NCBI GenBank assembly: GCA_037954325.1
Contig: JBBMNZ010000035.1
Span: forward strand, 4,050,001 to 4,114,000
Direction of reading: 5' to 3'
Origin: Fistularia commersonii
Lineage: Eukaryota; Chordata; Actinopteri; Syngnathiformes; Fistulariidae
Length of the DNA stretch: 64,000 bases
The translations under genes and the position numbers were made by a program. The notes below the pieces were generated by a model. It made no database searches. It was not told the origin of the DNA and worked only from the letters and a program-made list of their open reading frames with translations. The first letter of the stretch is position 1; each line of letters starts with the position of its first letter. Below are positions 25,989 through 39,005 of this stretch, piece by piece.

Positions 25989-26331
25989 TATTGCACCATA
26001 TACTATTATGGTACTACTTACTGACATTTGCACTTAACAAAAACAAAGCCCTGCTGCTACTCTCATGATGTCAAACATGAGTTTGTATCTACGTGCACAT
26101 TATACTTCATACGTCGTAGTTTAATGTTTTACTGTTTAATGTAGCAGTGCACTTTACTGTCAACTTGCACTCTATTATTATGCATATTATTTTGTTAATT
26201 TCATGTCACCGTGGGATTGTGAGAAACGTTGTTTTGATTCCTCTGTATGTCCGGGATATGCGGAGAAATTGACAAGAAAACTGACTGACGAATTTGTGCA
26301 GGACTTGGTGAGGCCTGATGGGGTGTTGTGT

Positions 26332-26372
26332 GGGTCCGGGGGGGTCCGGGGGGGTCCGGGGGGGTCCGGGGT
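26332..26372. repeat. G-rich 10-bp tandem repeat
   Basis: Four copies of GGTCCGGGGG in a row. It could form a G-quadruplex in one strand. No link to a gene is visible. Confidence 0.8.
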
Positions 26373-26538
26373 CGGCCGTGACTCACAGTTACCGTGAATA
26401 CGCATAGAAGCGAACTGCGGTGCGTTTGTCTGAGGAGCTGAATAGCTGCTATTATGGGAGAAAACAACCAAAGGACCTCTCTGATGGGTATTTTCCCAAA
26501 GCTTTCAACATGAACCACACACCCACTTTTTCTCAGTG

Positions 26539-26569
<31 letters not shown>

Positions 26570-29086
26570 GCTATTAACTTCTTTTTTTCTATTAGAATTT
26601 CTTGGCAACGGATAACAAAAATAAAACCACAAAGGGAAAGCAAAGAAGCTAGCAAGCTAGAACAGCAGTGAACTGACACGTTAGCACACCGCAGGTTAGC
26701 ATATTAGCACCCAACCAACAAGTGAAACGCAGCTACGTAGCTAAATAGCATATGGCAAGAGCATATAATATCACAAGACCGTGTCCAATAAAAAAAGGCA
26801 TGATCATTTGACTTTATATAAACTATATATCAAGAATATGTTTATCTACAAAGTCAAAATGTGGTCAATGTAATATGATATAAAATGAGGCCTCGTTTGG
26901 TTTTATTTGTTTTTTTCCGGCATATGTGAATGCTAATGTGAACATGAAGAACATAGAATGTTCCTAATTCTTCCGTCACGAAATCATCAGATGTCCCAAC
27001 CGTCCGGCTGAGCTGGACTCTCACTGACCCGAGACGCTGTAACAAACTTGGAATGCCTGAGCTCCACACCCACTCTCCGAGGCGAACCCCCCACTCATGC
27101 TGTGGATCTTATTTCCCCTTGCATCAGTGACTCTGGGAGTGCCCTCGGCTAACAAGGTCGTGTTGCCTAACACCCGGACCCAGGGGTGTCGGCCTTATTT
27201 TTTGGTGCGATTTACATCCAAAATCTTTTTATCATAATTATTTTTATTATTATTAAGCTGGAGTCTTTGGGGCTTACGATCAAGATTCGCCTTACCAGGC
27301 AGGTGGGACGGCTTACATATAAGTCATATGTGTGTGTGTTCCGGAGAAAATAGGATCGGCAGTCTGCCTCAGTGGAAAAAAAAAAAGCAGTATCATGACC
27401 GCTGTGGCCAGAGCGTGACGCAACGGTGCGGCTCGGAGTCCTGTGGCGAGTTTATTTGTAGAAGCAACGCAAACAGCCTCTTCTAAGGAAAGATTATTTA
27501 AACGGGAGTTGTTAACAGAGCCTGTGACTCCCGGGTCCGGCAAAGTAAGCAAAATACAACAATCTCGCAACTTGTCGGTCAGGGCCGGCCTCCGCCGCAC
27601 CCAGACGCAGGGGTTCGGGTGAGGACCAGAGGAACGTGGCCCCCCGGCCTTCCTCCTCCAGGTGATGTTTCTAATCGTCCTGAACGGCGTCGGCCTTCGA
27701 GAACGCAGAATTGAAAAGAGGCAAGCAAACATTGACCAACTGAGACGGTCTCCTTGCTCCTAGCCAGGGCAAAAAAAAAAAAAAAAAGTCAAATTAGCTT
27801 CTCAACAACAGTGCTAACGGAGGAGGGACAGGCTGTGGAGATCGCAAACAAAACCCCTCAAACTCAACCTCACACTGGGCCTTGCACGACTACTGTTAGC
27901 ATCTGACGGCTAAGGTTAGCACTGCGTAGCCGTCTATAAGCCGCCATGTTGACGTGTCAGGGAAACCTGCGCATGTTCGCCCCCTCTCCACGCAACAACC
28001 GTCGCTAGGTCAGTGGCAATGAGGAAAATAGATTGGAATTTTGACATTTTCGTGTTGATAAATCAATATTTGGGGGTTCATCGCACTACTGAAGCAGCCG
28101 TTAGCCCTATATTCCTTCAACATGGTGTGCCTTTTCTGTCTAGAGAAAATGGTACATCTTCCGATACTTCCGACATGCAAGCACATGATCGGAATCTCTT
28201 TAATATTTTTAAATGTACAATATATGCAGGAATTTGTCATTGCATGACAGCGCCTTTGTCATAACTTGGCTTTTTTTCAGTTTTTTTGCATCTGGATTGG
28301 TTCTTTTAACCAATCACGTCAGCAAAAAGCTCTAGAATGGTGCAATTACATTTTCTATAGGTTTTTTTTAGGTCATATTTAATGAAATAGTGACATGGGA
28401 TGTTTCCTACGTTGCTTGTTTCATAAAGACTATGGCTTACGATGCCATTTTCAGACAAAACTGAAATTAATAAAAATATATCTCCAGTGCCACAGGACAG
28501 GCTGACCAACCTGGCCTTTCGTAACAAGTGAAAAGTGGTTCAAGATGTTAAGACAGCGGGTGTCATTGGGGGAAAATAAGTTTAAAAATGTGATTTAATT
28601 TGATTGCAATAAAAACATAAAATAAATTGTTTATGTCATGTTGCATCTGTGTTTCCATATTCAAAATATTTATCTCATCATATTTCTCAATATAGTAGGC
28701 CACTTTTACTACTTTTTTTAAATTTCATATTTCTTTTTTCAACTTTTATTGTCTTTATTTTTTTTGTTTCTTTTAAATCTATTTTGTGTACATCTGTATG
28801 AAGTCCTTGAGTGTTGAGTAAGGCGCCGTAAATAAAATGTAGCATTATTATTATCTGATATCATGCTTTGGGGGAGTCTTTGGGGCCAAGGTGTCAGCAT
28901 CACGGCCCCTGCGATTGACAGACGCAAGCCGGGCAGCCGTGCTGACGCAGAGAAGATACTGCACCGAACTAGAGGTCAAAGGTCACGCAAAACTCACATG
29001 AAAGGTCACCCAGCGAGATTCCTGGAGCCAGATAAACGATAGTCTGATTATTTGTGTGATCCGGTCCCTGGTTTGATTCTGCTATG

Positions 29087-29149
<63 letters not shown>

Positions 29150-29248
29150 TCAATATGGTGGCTAAGCAGAAGACACACTGCTATAACTGGGCTCCAGCTT
29201 GTCAATGATCAACCACCTGAATGATCTCTTTTCATATTTGTCACAACT

Positions 29249-29262
29249 GTTGCCATAGCAAC
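29249..29262 (+). promoter_or_regulatory. RFX-type X-box
   Basis: GTTGCCATAGCAAC, a near-palindromic X-box, about 540 bp upstream of the keratin start at 29798. The equivalent place in copy B (41851-41864, ATCGCCATAGCGAC) does not fit the motif. Confidence 0.35.
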
Positions 29263-29501
29263 CAGTCAACCAGGCTAAAAGACGGACAATAAACGCTCAA
29301 TAGAACGCGACGCCATTCGGATCACAGGTTGAGGGTTAACATGCGAGATGGGCTTCGACGTGATGGAGCGCAGATGGCGTCTTATTGGTCTAATTGTACA
29401 CTTGCTGCAATCAAGGCGAGGCATGTTTTGATAAAAAAGTGTTGAAATCAATAACACACACACAAACACGCACACTTACAGATCATCATTCCTTCCAGAG
29501 T

Positions 29502-29503
<2 letters not shown>

Positions 29504-29569
<66 letters not shown>
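29504..29569. repeat. (CA)n microsatellite upstream of keratin A
   Basis: About 33 CA units. The paralogous site in copy B (42073-42114) has about 21 units, so the tract predates the duplication and has changed length since. Confidence 0.9.
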
Positions 29570-29571
<2 letters not shown>

Positions 29572-29702
29572 TTCTGCAAATGTCCTCAGAAGATTGGAAA
29601 GAAACTGAGCCCCATCCTTAGAGACAGACGGGGGGTGCCAGTTCGAGGAGAGCCTTCCCTCCTGGCCTCCCTCCCCCCGGGGAACCACCCTCGGACCGCC
29701 GC

Positions 29703-29708
29703 TATATC
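29703..29708 (+). promoter_or_regulatory. Weak TATA-like element, keratin A
   Basis: TATATC 95 bp before the start codon. The same element is kept in copy B at 42249-42254. Spacing fits the other genes but the match is weak. Confidence 0.3.
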
Positions 29709-29797
29709 TGCGGCCTCGTCCTCCGTCCGGCTCAGCTCCTGTCAGCAGCCGTCCGACGTCCCTCTCCTCGCGACTCTTCTCCGGTCAGCTAGCAACC

Positions 29798-32385
29798 ATG
29801 AACACATCCATGCCGGTAATCGATCCCCCTTACAAGGGGGACTTCTGGGAGCAGACCAAGGGCCACAAGAAGACGGTGTGCCCCACGCCGCGCCCCTACC
29901 CCGAGAAGGTGATCTGCGGGCCTTTCGTCCCAAACGTCTGGACGAAAAGTCCCGTCATCGATTTCCAGTCCGGCTGTTATGACTTCTCCAGGTACGGCGC
30001 CGGGGGCCACCACTCTCACGCAACGCAACGCTATTTGACATCGCTCCGGGATCTCGGCGTTCTCCCGGCTTGTCTTGCTCTGTTTACACCGATGTGTATT
30101 TCTGTGACTCTTCTTCGTCCAGGAAGTCTCTGGACTGGGGGAAGGTGGGTCGGAGCAAGTTCGAAGTGATCTGCGGCACGGACTCGGGTGCCTTCCACCT
30201 GAACGAGAAGGCCACCATGCAGATGCTGAACGACCGCTTGGCCGCCTACCTGGAGAAGGTGCACTCGCTGCAGACGGCTAATGAGCACCTGGAGATCAAG
30301 ATCAGGGAGTACTATGAAAAGAAGGGCCCTGCCAAAGAGAAGGACTGCAGCAAGTACTTGGCCATCATCTGTGAGCTGAGGGAAAAGGTGAGGCGTGGGA
30401 GCCGTGCCGGCTTCTGAAGCCAAGCTAAGTGCAGACCCGACACCGAGGCAGGAGTCAATCCCAGCTGTCGCTCAGCTGGAGGAGGCCTTTAACCCTTTAA
30501 CTGCTCACCTGTCCGTCACAGGGCAACATATAGGGACATACGACAAATTCACCACATCATTCACATCGTCATGGCAACAGATGCTAAACAATGACCACCC
30601 GCCCGTTGTTCTTCCCTTCAGATCACCAGCGCCACCACCATCAACGCCAGCCTCCTGCTCAAGATCGATAACGCCAGACTGGCGGCGGAAGACTTCAAAA
30701 TCAAGTAGGTCTCCGTCCCCGTGGAAACGTCCACCGCTTTTTCTCGCATCGTTCAAGAACCGTCATTCCAAGTTCCTTCTAACCAATCAGATTCGAGCAG
30801 GAGCATCTGCTGTACCAGTCGGTGTTGGCCGACGTGACCAACCTGCGGCGAATGCGGGACCAGTTGATCATGATGAAGACGGACCTGGAGTTGCAGATCA
30901 AGAGCCTGCATGACGAGCTGGTCTGCCTGAAGAAGTATCACATCGAGGTTCGGGTTTCTTCTCGTCTCCTCGCCGATGACAAGCGGAGAAAGAACCCTCG
31001 CTGACGTTTCCTCGCGTTTCTGCAGGAAGTGACGGCGCTGCGTTGCAAGCTCACCGGCAAGATCAGCGTGGAGGTGGACGCCGCTCCCCAGCCGGACCTC
31101 GCCAGGATCCTGGAGGAGATCCGGGCCAAGTATGAAGCCATCACCTGTAGATACCGGGAGGAACAACACACCTGGTTTACCAAGAAGGTGACAGGACACG
31201 TGGCCAAAACAAAAAAAAAAAAAGCCAATCACCTTCATGTCCAACGATTTCTTCTCCTTTTTCGTCCCTCGCTCCAGACATCATGCTTGAAAAAGGATGT
31301 GGACGTCAAAACGGAGACAATCCAGACGTCCAAGACGGAGATCTGCGAACTGCGGAGTTCCTACCAGAGCCTGCAGATCGAGTTGCAGTCTCAGATCAGC
31401 TTGGTGAGGAAAGCAAAACAAAGCAAAACATCTGCTCGCATCTCAGACGGGTTTTTTTTTCTTCCCTTGAATGAGCGAAACTCACCATCTCGCTCAAAGA
31501 GGAGGCTAGAGATGAAGGATAGTGTGTTTGGATGACGGAGGTGGTGGAAGTTGGGGGTGATGTTTCCCAGATGCCCGTTCAAACTCCAAGAGATACTCCA
31601 GGTCAAATCTGAGGGAACGTTGGAAGCACATCATCGCCGCTGCCCGGCTGGTGTTCCTCCAAAAAAAGCGATGAAAGAGGAGCAAAAATGCGGAACCGTG
31701 ATCCATCACCTCGTGCGCTGTTCAGACTCATGCTTGTGTAATGCATGTGTTATACACAGCCGGGGGAGGGGGGCTACTTCCCTGTGTGACCACCCCGGAT
31801 TTCTCTTCTGCCGCCTTGCAGAGGGTGTCGCTGGAGACCAGGTTGAGGGAGACGGAGGCCCACTACAGCTTCACCCTCTGCAGCTTCCAGAAGAATATCA
31901 ACTTGATGGAAGCGGGGGTTAGCGACCTGCACAGCAAGATCGAGTACCACAGGCAGCAGTACACGATCCTGTTCGACATCAAGGTCCGGCTGGAGCACGA
32001 GATCGCCACCTACAGGAGCCTGCTGGAGGAGCAGGAGTGCAGGTGGAACATCTGACACAGATCTGCACATTCAGGGAAAATAGTCTCTTGCTAATTTCTG
32101 TTTTCCCCTCTTTCTCCCCTTTGTTTTTAAGGAAAATCATTGATGGTAAGTAACATCTGAGTGAGGCGTGTTTGAGTATGTTGCCATGGCAACGGTTGGT
32201 TCTTCTCTGGTGTCACAGGGGGCACCAAGCAGGTCATCCAAACTACCACCAAAATCCCTCAGCAAACCACCCAGCAGTACAGCCAGCAAACCAGCCAGCA
32301 GTACAGCCAGCAAACCACCGGGCAGTACAGCCAGCAGACCAGCCAGCAAACCGGCCAGCAGTATGGCCAGACCACCTTCAAGTAA
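29798..32385 (+). CDS. Atypical type I keratin, copy A (nine coding exons)
   Basis: Intermediate-filament subunit. Exons: 29798-29991, 30123-30387, 30622-30704, 30791-30947, 31026-31187, 31278-31403, 31822-32042, 32132-32145, 32219-32385; 462 residues. The head (1-91) is not Gly/Ser-rich but carries Cys, Pro and aromatic residues (VCPTPRPYPEKVICGPF). The rod starts at LNEKATMQMLNDRLAAYLEK (about 91) and ends in a divergent EIATYRSLLEEQE near 400. The tail, about 60 residues, is one third glutamine with QQYSQQTSQQ-type repeats. An extra phase-2 intron splits the head, and exon 8 is a 14-nt micro-exon required to keep the frame. ATG 29798 is the first in frame; 29810 is a possible second start. 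Paralogue of 42355-45225. I do not recognise a named orthologue. Confidence 0.9.
32180..32193 (+). promoter_or_regulatory. Palindromic RFX-type X-box in last intron, copy A
   Basis: GTTGCCATGGCAAC, a perfect palindrome matching the X-box consensus, between the 14-nt exon and the tail exon. It is identical in copy B at 44900-44913. Confidence 0.35.
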
Positions 32386-32439
32386 ACAGTCCCCATGAAG
32401 GCACCGCCAGTTTCTTGTCACACACACACATAATGTCAA

Positions 32440-32445
32440 ATTAAA
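32440..32445 (+). terminator. Polyadenylation signal, keratin A
   Basis: ATTAAA 55 bp after the stop codon. The same hexamer is conserved in copy B at 45282-45287. Confidence 0.5.
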
Positions 32446-34602
32446 GCTATTGCAGGAGAAAAAGGGAAAGTGGTCCGAAAACATGTACGCCAAATTGAAG
32501 TCTGTCCGTGGGGGGGGTTGATGAAACAGCACGTGCAACTCAAGATTAAGTGCCCGCGTGTGTGTGTGTGCATGCGCGCATGCATGTGCGCGTGTGGTTG
32601 TGTTCACGACACAAGAAATAAACCCACTGGTGAATGCACGCAAGCTTGTGTTGTGTCATCACTTTGCTGGAATCAAGAGGGAGTCTTTTCAAAGTGGTGT
32701 TCAACATGGTTGTCGTGGCAACCAAGCCCGCTGCCGCAACAGCGCCGCTGTTTGGTGACGGACAAGCAACTGTACCGGTCGACACCGCGAACAGTAACCT
32801 TTTAAACCCAGCGTCTTGGTGCAGGGATACGTGGCAGGAATGCAGTCTGACACAAAATGGCCGCCACAGAGCCGGAATGGGGGATTCAGCGCTGCACTTT
32901 CACCCCTTCTGAGAGGCGCTACAGAGCCGCCTCTCGGGCCCCCGGTCAATCTGTGTGAGTTTTTATGTAACGGACAAAGCTAGATATGACTGTGTGTATG
33001 TGTGTGTGCGTTTTCTCCGCACTTCAACAGTAGCAGAGATTAAACCGAAGTCCCGTCAAAAGTTCAAGATTCCCTCATAATGTTGTAATGTGTGCTTTGG
33101 ACGGGAGGCTTAAAGACAGGATCAGATCCGACCCCCCTTCTTCTGGGAACCTCGTACCACTTGCCCATATTTGGGCCATTTGTTTGCACTGGTGTGCGCC
33201 CTCCTCTCCCCCCATGCCGCTGCAATGATGGTTTCATGACAGCGTGGCTCTGCGAGAACCCCAAATAGAGCTGACAAAGTGTCTCATTAGTGTGAAAAAT
33301 TCGCTGCCGCGGCTCCGGCAGCTTATCCAGAGCACGGTCGAGTCTATTTTTTCGCAACGGTTGGGGCTTATGGACGGCAAGGTTTGATCTCACAGCCTTG
33401 CTTCTTTCTCAAGACGCCGCTCGGATGCTAATAGGCAACATTGTCCTGACCAATATCCCCGCAGCTGCCAAGTAACATAAACACACACGCAACAGATTCC
33501 AGAACGGGAGTATAAATAAAATAAAACTGGCGTCACAGCTGGACAAATCAAGTCTTTCAAGAAGTTTGATGTTACAGTGCAGGAGGGCGGAGGGGAACTC
33601 CCACTGAAAACCTGATGTTTTTTTTTTTTAAATAACACGTGGTGGATTAAAAGGAGGATCAGCCCAGATTGCACCCTCGGGGTCGGGATCTCGGTGTAAC
33701 GAACTCGCCTGATAAACGGATATCGTTCATCTCTCCGGCATGCTGGCGAACAACACTACTTTCTTCTTTCTCAGCCTGCGCGGTGATAAAAAAGGCTACA
33801 AAGCTGTGAGGTCCTGTTAGAAATGGCAGTGATGGCGGCCACAAAGAGAGTTTTAAACAAATCGAAGGTAAAGAGAAACATCGCCACATTACAAATGAAC
33901 ACATGCAATACCAGCTTTGACCACTAGGTGACACAGTTATATATGATTTAATGAATTTTTTTTGGGTGACCCTGTGATTGACAGGTGACCCTTCCATGTT
34001 ATACCCCCCTGTACAAATGTCTGTTTGGACAGACTCGTCCCAACCCGCATTTTTTATTTAATGGTAAAATCCTTTAAATCTGGCCCCAATTTCCTTCTGG
34101 CTTTGAGTGACAGACAGTGTTATCTGGTATTCCTTAATAACCACCTTGCCGCTGTAATCTGAAGACAGACCAGCTGGAAGCAGTAACTGCAGTCGTAAAA
34201 GAAAAGGACTCTTATTTTAACCAGACATATATTATCCATACTGATACCGTTATCTCCTGTGTCTATACAACCCCTTTGGTGACGGGTTCACCTGGAATAT
34301 TGCAGCCTTAGCATCCTGCACAGAGAGAAAAACATTTTAGCATTAGCATTTTTTGAGGGAAGATGCTGGGAAGATGAACGTCAGCAAGGCTGCTGCAGTG
34401 AAGAGTATCAGGCAGGAAGTGATGCCAAACCGCCACCCAACACTCCCGCTCCCACTTCCTGTCACACCGTGACTGTTACCGGCATACCCGCTGGCTAGCA
34501 GCTAGCCGTGACTGAGATCATGGGAGAAGGGTTCTACTCGTATGTTGTTGCAGGAAATGTCAGCAAAGTGAAAAGTTCATTTACCGGAGAGGGATATGTG
34601 TG

Positions 34603-34644
<42 letters not shown>

Positions 34645-34749
34645 TCAGGTCCACCAGGCACATCCTGCCTTGACGCTTTCAAGACTTCAAGGATCAAGAG
34701 CGACGACAAGCTTTTTATCAGTCAGAGGGCTAAATCTGGCTAACTTACT

Positions 34750-35740
34750 GCAAACTCTCTCTTGCCCTGCAGGTCAGGAATGCAAAAAAAGAAAGGTCAA
34801 AGGTGAATTAATGAACTTTGCGTGACTTTTAAAAAAAGAAAGGAGAAGAAAGAAAAGGAAAACAGCTGTTTGGGGGCGAAATCAATGAAACCAGATTTTC
34901 GTCAAGATTTACGTCTTCCGTCAATTGATCTGATATATATTGATATACTAATGTTTGCAATGCAAACAAATTTCAATATCAGTGAATTGTATGTCATTTT
35001 ATTTCATAAGCTCAAACTTGTAATAAACTGAAATCCAGTCTTTTGCTTGAAATTGATTTGTTTTTTTTATCTCGATTAAAACTAAACAGAATATTTGAGC
35101 GTGAACTGGGATTTTTATTTTAATTTTTTGAATCTGCCTAACCTGCAGCTGCTCGCGCTCTCCAGCTGTCAGGTCAGGAATGCAAAAACAAAGGCCAAAG
35201 GTGAATTCATTAACTTTGCATGACTTTAAAGAAAGAAAATAGAAGAATGGGGAAAACAGTTGTTTAGAGGCGTCCATTGATACGATATCATTTATATTGA
35301 TGTTTGCGATGTGGCAAACTCAAATCACAAAAATCTCAATTTAAGTTTATTTTATAATTGTGATGAGCTCGAGTTGGATTAAACTAAAATCCAATTGATG
35401 GGTTCCTTTATCCAGATTAAGATGAAACGGAACACTTGAGGAAGGACTGTAATATTTTTTATTTATGTATTTTTTTTAAAACCTGGCTGACCTGCAGCTG
35501 CCTGCTATCTCCAACCCTGCGGGTCGGTAATGCAAAAAAAAAGAAAAAGGTCAAAAGTGACCAAAAATTTAAAACAAATATTCCAGTTTAAGTCCATTCT
35601 CTATTTTTTGATTAAAATGGAACAAATTGATTGGTTCCTTGATCCAGATTAAGATGAAACACAATACTTGAGGGAATGCGCAGAAGTAAAAATCCTGTAT
35701 TTCTGAAGTGTGGCTCCAGTTCTTTCTTTCTTATTAAAAA
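34750..35740. repeat. Degenerate 350-400-bp tandem triplication
   Basis: Three successive units start near 34769, 35167 and 35517 with CTGCAGGTCAGGAATGCAAA or close variants. Each continues through an A-rich AAAGGTCAAAGGTGA block, a TTGATA/TTTGCRATG block and a TTGATCCAGATTAARAT block. The units are imperfect. The whole array is absent from copy B, where a Tc1-like fragment occupies the equivalent place. Confidence 0.65.
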
Positions 35741-36635
35741 AAATTGTTTTAGCTAACTCGAGGCCTGGTATCAGCAATGTTTGTTTTTAAAGGGTCAAGA
35801 TGGTGGGTTGGGCTGACCAGGCGGGCGTGAGACACACTGGTGTATGTGTGTGTGTTCTTGTGTGTATTCTTTTGAGTGTATGTGTGTTTGGCAAAAACAA
35901 CACCAGATCAAAAACTAGGCGCAGGACTTGTATCAAGAACTGGATAGTGTTTATACTGGCACTATCAGTGAGTGGTGATTGAGTACGGAAGTGTGGTTAT
36001 GTGTGTGTGTGTCTTTGTGTGTGTGTGTTACTTACACCAATCTATATACGAATGACTGACTTTAACTATGTAAAGACTTACACAGAATATTTTACTCATT
36101 GTTAAACATTGCATTAAATGCAACACAATTTTCAGGACAAAAGTTATATAACCAAATGCAGATTTTCCAAACGTGCAGCCGTGAACATGTGTAGGCGTGC
36201 ACCGCTGGACAGGTAAGGCAGAAGTGGTGTTTGCAGTGTTTATGGACCGGACTACAACTTGTTTTATGATGACAAAATTAACATTTTTGACCCCCATACC
36301 TGGAAGTGTCTGCAGAATCCACAATACAGGTAAAACTGGCTAGAGGGGGGATTATCGTACACGTCGTGCATGTTTGCAGAAACATGAGGGATGTTGAGTG
36401 TTGCAAAAGGGGGGAGCAAGCTGTTGGGCAAATACAGTTTAACTGAAAATTTCAAAGGTAAACTTGCCGCGGGACTTCAAGTTCTTTCAAATAATCCCAC
36501 TGAATCAATGTTTAAAAGCTAAAAAAAAGATATAAATCACACCGTGCATGCAGCCTTTGCGTGCATGACAGTACAGACTTTAAAAGGCAGGATTTTTGTG
36601 CAGTTCTTACTCCTTCCCTCAAAACTGGGCTAATG

Positions 36636-36649
36636 GCGTCATCTAGTGG
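36636..36649 (-). promoter_or_regulatory. Degraded CTCF-like motif, copy A
   Basis: Minus strand CCACTAGATGACGC, with one mismatch in the GGC core. The paralogous site in copy B at 49105-49118 is a full match. Confidence 0.3.
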
Positions 36650-37754
36650 TGAAAATGAGTATTGCAGGAGATCGGAGCTCATTTAACAGAATTATAAAAT
36701 CCCAACCATCACCCTGCACATACACAAGATCCTAAATCGGATATTGCTTTTTTTTTTTTCCAAATCCTTCAGTTGCATTTTGAGAGTTTTTTCCCCTCAC
36801 ATACAGGTTTTAAAATGTGATTCTTTCAGAAGACTCATGAGCCAGGAGGATCTGGCATTGAGATGATTTATGATTCTCCCAAGCCGTGTAAATAATCAAC
36901 TCACTTTTTTTTTTTTTTCTCTCGAGACAGATGATCGGTTGAAAAAAAAAATTTGACAATGCCAAGCGACTCTCATATCTTTTTATGGAAATATTCTGCT
37001 ACGGAAACCAACCTCTGGGCTGTCTCCCGGCAGGAAGTGGAGGGAACGTGGCAGCCCTCCCCCCTGCAGCTTCCCCTGGGGATGATGTCCAAAACTGTGC
37101 TTCCAGAACCGGCCTCAGCATCAGCAGGACCCCTAAATCAGAAAATCACATCTGGACCTCTTCGGATTGCTCTCTTTCGGCCGTTAGACGGGGAACGACC
37201 TGGGTTTGTTAATCTGCTGCCACAAAGTTGTCAGAGAAACAAAACCACGCCGAGTCATGAGGGGAAAACAAACTCATCGTTGGCTGAGGATCAATGTCCG
37301 GAGCGGTCCCGGGAGGATGGCCCTGCCGTCCTGGTGCTCGGCCTCTGCATACCTGAGGGCCCGTCAGGAAAACCTTAAATGTTAGTTGACACAGATGACA
37401 CCTCGAGGTGAATTATTTATTATCATTTTTTTTTTTTATTTTATCAAGGACTCCACAAGCACTTTTAAAGAAGGTTATACAGCGCTGTACATGTGGGAGG
37501 CCGGGCAGATTCGGCCGGTCGTGTCGCCTCCCTTTAAATAATATTCTTATTTAAATGTGCTACAATCTTATTATAAAAGCTTGTGTAACTGGTCCTGCAG
37601 CTTCTCTGATATGTCGGTAATATTTCTGTCGGGACTTTTGTTTCCATGTGATGTAAAAGGAAAAAAAAGAAACTACAGTGGAAACAGACGCCAGTTCATT
37701 AGTGTGTTTTTTTTCTTTCTTTCTTCTTTTTCTGTCCCTCCCTCCCCCCTCAAC

Positions 37755-37788
37755 CGTCCCTTTACAAACTCTAGTTTGTAAAGGGACG
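37755..37788. repeat. Perfect 16-bp inverted repeat at a deletion scar
   Basis: Arms at 37755-37770 and 37773-37788 are exact reverse complements separated by 2 bp. The right arm matches copy B (around 50756-50770); the left arm has no counterpart there. It sits exactly where copy A lacks about 260 bp that hold smap1 exon 10 in copy B. Confidence 0.8.
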
Positions 37789-38837
37789 TTTCTAGAGACC
37801 CTCAGCTGTCAAATGATATATTACGCAAGACTTTCATATGAATACACAATATAGAGTCAAAAGGTTTTCTTTTCGTGTTTTTTTTTTTAAATTGTGTTAT
37901 TTATGTACATAAACAAGTTGCCCAAAATTGTTCCGCGTGGCTCTTTGGAGATTTACTCTTTCAACGTCAACTTACCCACAGAGAGGGTGTTTATTGCCAC
38001 CCTCTTAAAATAATCTTATAAATAATGAGTCATTTTTTTACAAAAATGTTTTTTTTTGCCTAAATCATCTCCTCGTGATGCTGACCACCTCTGGCAAAAT
38101 TGTCTACATCCCCAGTTAAACAGATTATGCCATTCTACCCCTTTAGTAGAAATTCCCTTTTTCAAGAGTGTGTCAAAGGGTTTGGTTTTTTATGTTCCCT
38201 GAAAATCTGACAAAATGATTTAGGTGATTATTCTAAGAGGGTGACGTTATATTATCTGCACCGACGATGTTAATTCAAGGCCTGTGAGAACGGTTGAAGG
38301 GCTAACTTAGCCCAACATGCCAACCTCTGGTCAAACGACAGTAATCCAAACCCGTGCCTGGACAGGTGTAATCCTCAGCATCCTCACAGCTAGTTTAAAT
38401 GATCATTCGGTCTCTGGGTTTCTCCCACAATGCTTTACTGCCCTCTAGTAGCCAGGATTTTCCAGTAGAGCTTCAAAGTGTGCCGTCCCGTACCCTGCTG
38501 CTGCCTGATAGCCGCGGAGAAACTGCAGCAAAGTGCTTGAGATATCAGTTGCTGGACGCACTGGGTGCGGCCCTGATGTGTGACAAGAGAGAACACACAC
38601 CTCCCAGCGACAAACCAACAATGGTTCCTGCGCGGCTGTTATGCAATGCGGCTCCTTGTAATCACGTTACAGTAAAAATTCCCTCCCACCCCTGTGTTTC
38701 TGCAATGATGAGCTGATTTTCGCAGCTTGAGAACTGAACATGTGATCAACATTCCTTTGCAATAAATGAATCACATTTTTTGTCCACTATTGCGGAACCC
38801 GGGGGCGCAAGCTCTTTCATCGATGATTATATACTAT

Positions 38838-39005
38838 AATTTCTGGTTCGATTCCCGGCTCCTCCTCGTGTGTCGAAGTGTTTTCGAGCAAGACACTGAA
38901 CCCCTGACTGCCACCCTGGCGCTGGTGGACGGCAGCCTACTGCTCATCCATGATGGATTAATGCAGAGAGCGAATTTCCCCACGAGGGATTAATAAATTA
39001 TTATT
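38838..39005. mobile_element. tRNA-derived SINE fragment, copy A only
   Basis: Contains a B-box-like GGTTCGATTCC at 38845-38855, then a SINE body with GAGCAAGACACTGAACCCC, and a TTATTATTATTAT tail. The part before the B box is missing, so it is 5'-truncated. Copy B has continuous flanking sequence without it (around 51500-51530). Confidence 0.7.

Larger units (their letters stand above)
20545..29580. other. Gene-poor spacer between keratin groups
   Basis: About 9 kb with no supported gene. It contains CA/GT tracts (22650-22665, 22806-22845, 24513-24558, 25389-25437, 26540-26566, 29093-29146, 29504-29569), a probable hAT relic near 25575-25988, a G-rich tandem repeat at 26332-26372 and a CTCF-like motif at 24832. 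A hAT-like end (GGTTGCCGACCCCTG) near 21796-21810 lacks a partner end that I can see. The left limit of the 13-kb duplication is at about 27330. Confidence 0.6.

Noticed and set aside
32168..32398. Ser/Pro/Lys repeat frame at the keratin A tail, also at 44888-45238
   Set aside because: Alternative frame of the Gln/Thr repeat exon. The in-frame splice from the 14-nt exon gives the Gln/Thr reading and ends at the conserved TTFK stop.
36953..37378. 141-codon frame with a diverged counterpart near 49523-49858
   Set aside because: The frame is not preserved between the two copies, so it is unlikely to be coding.
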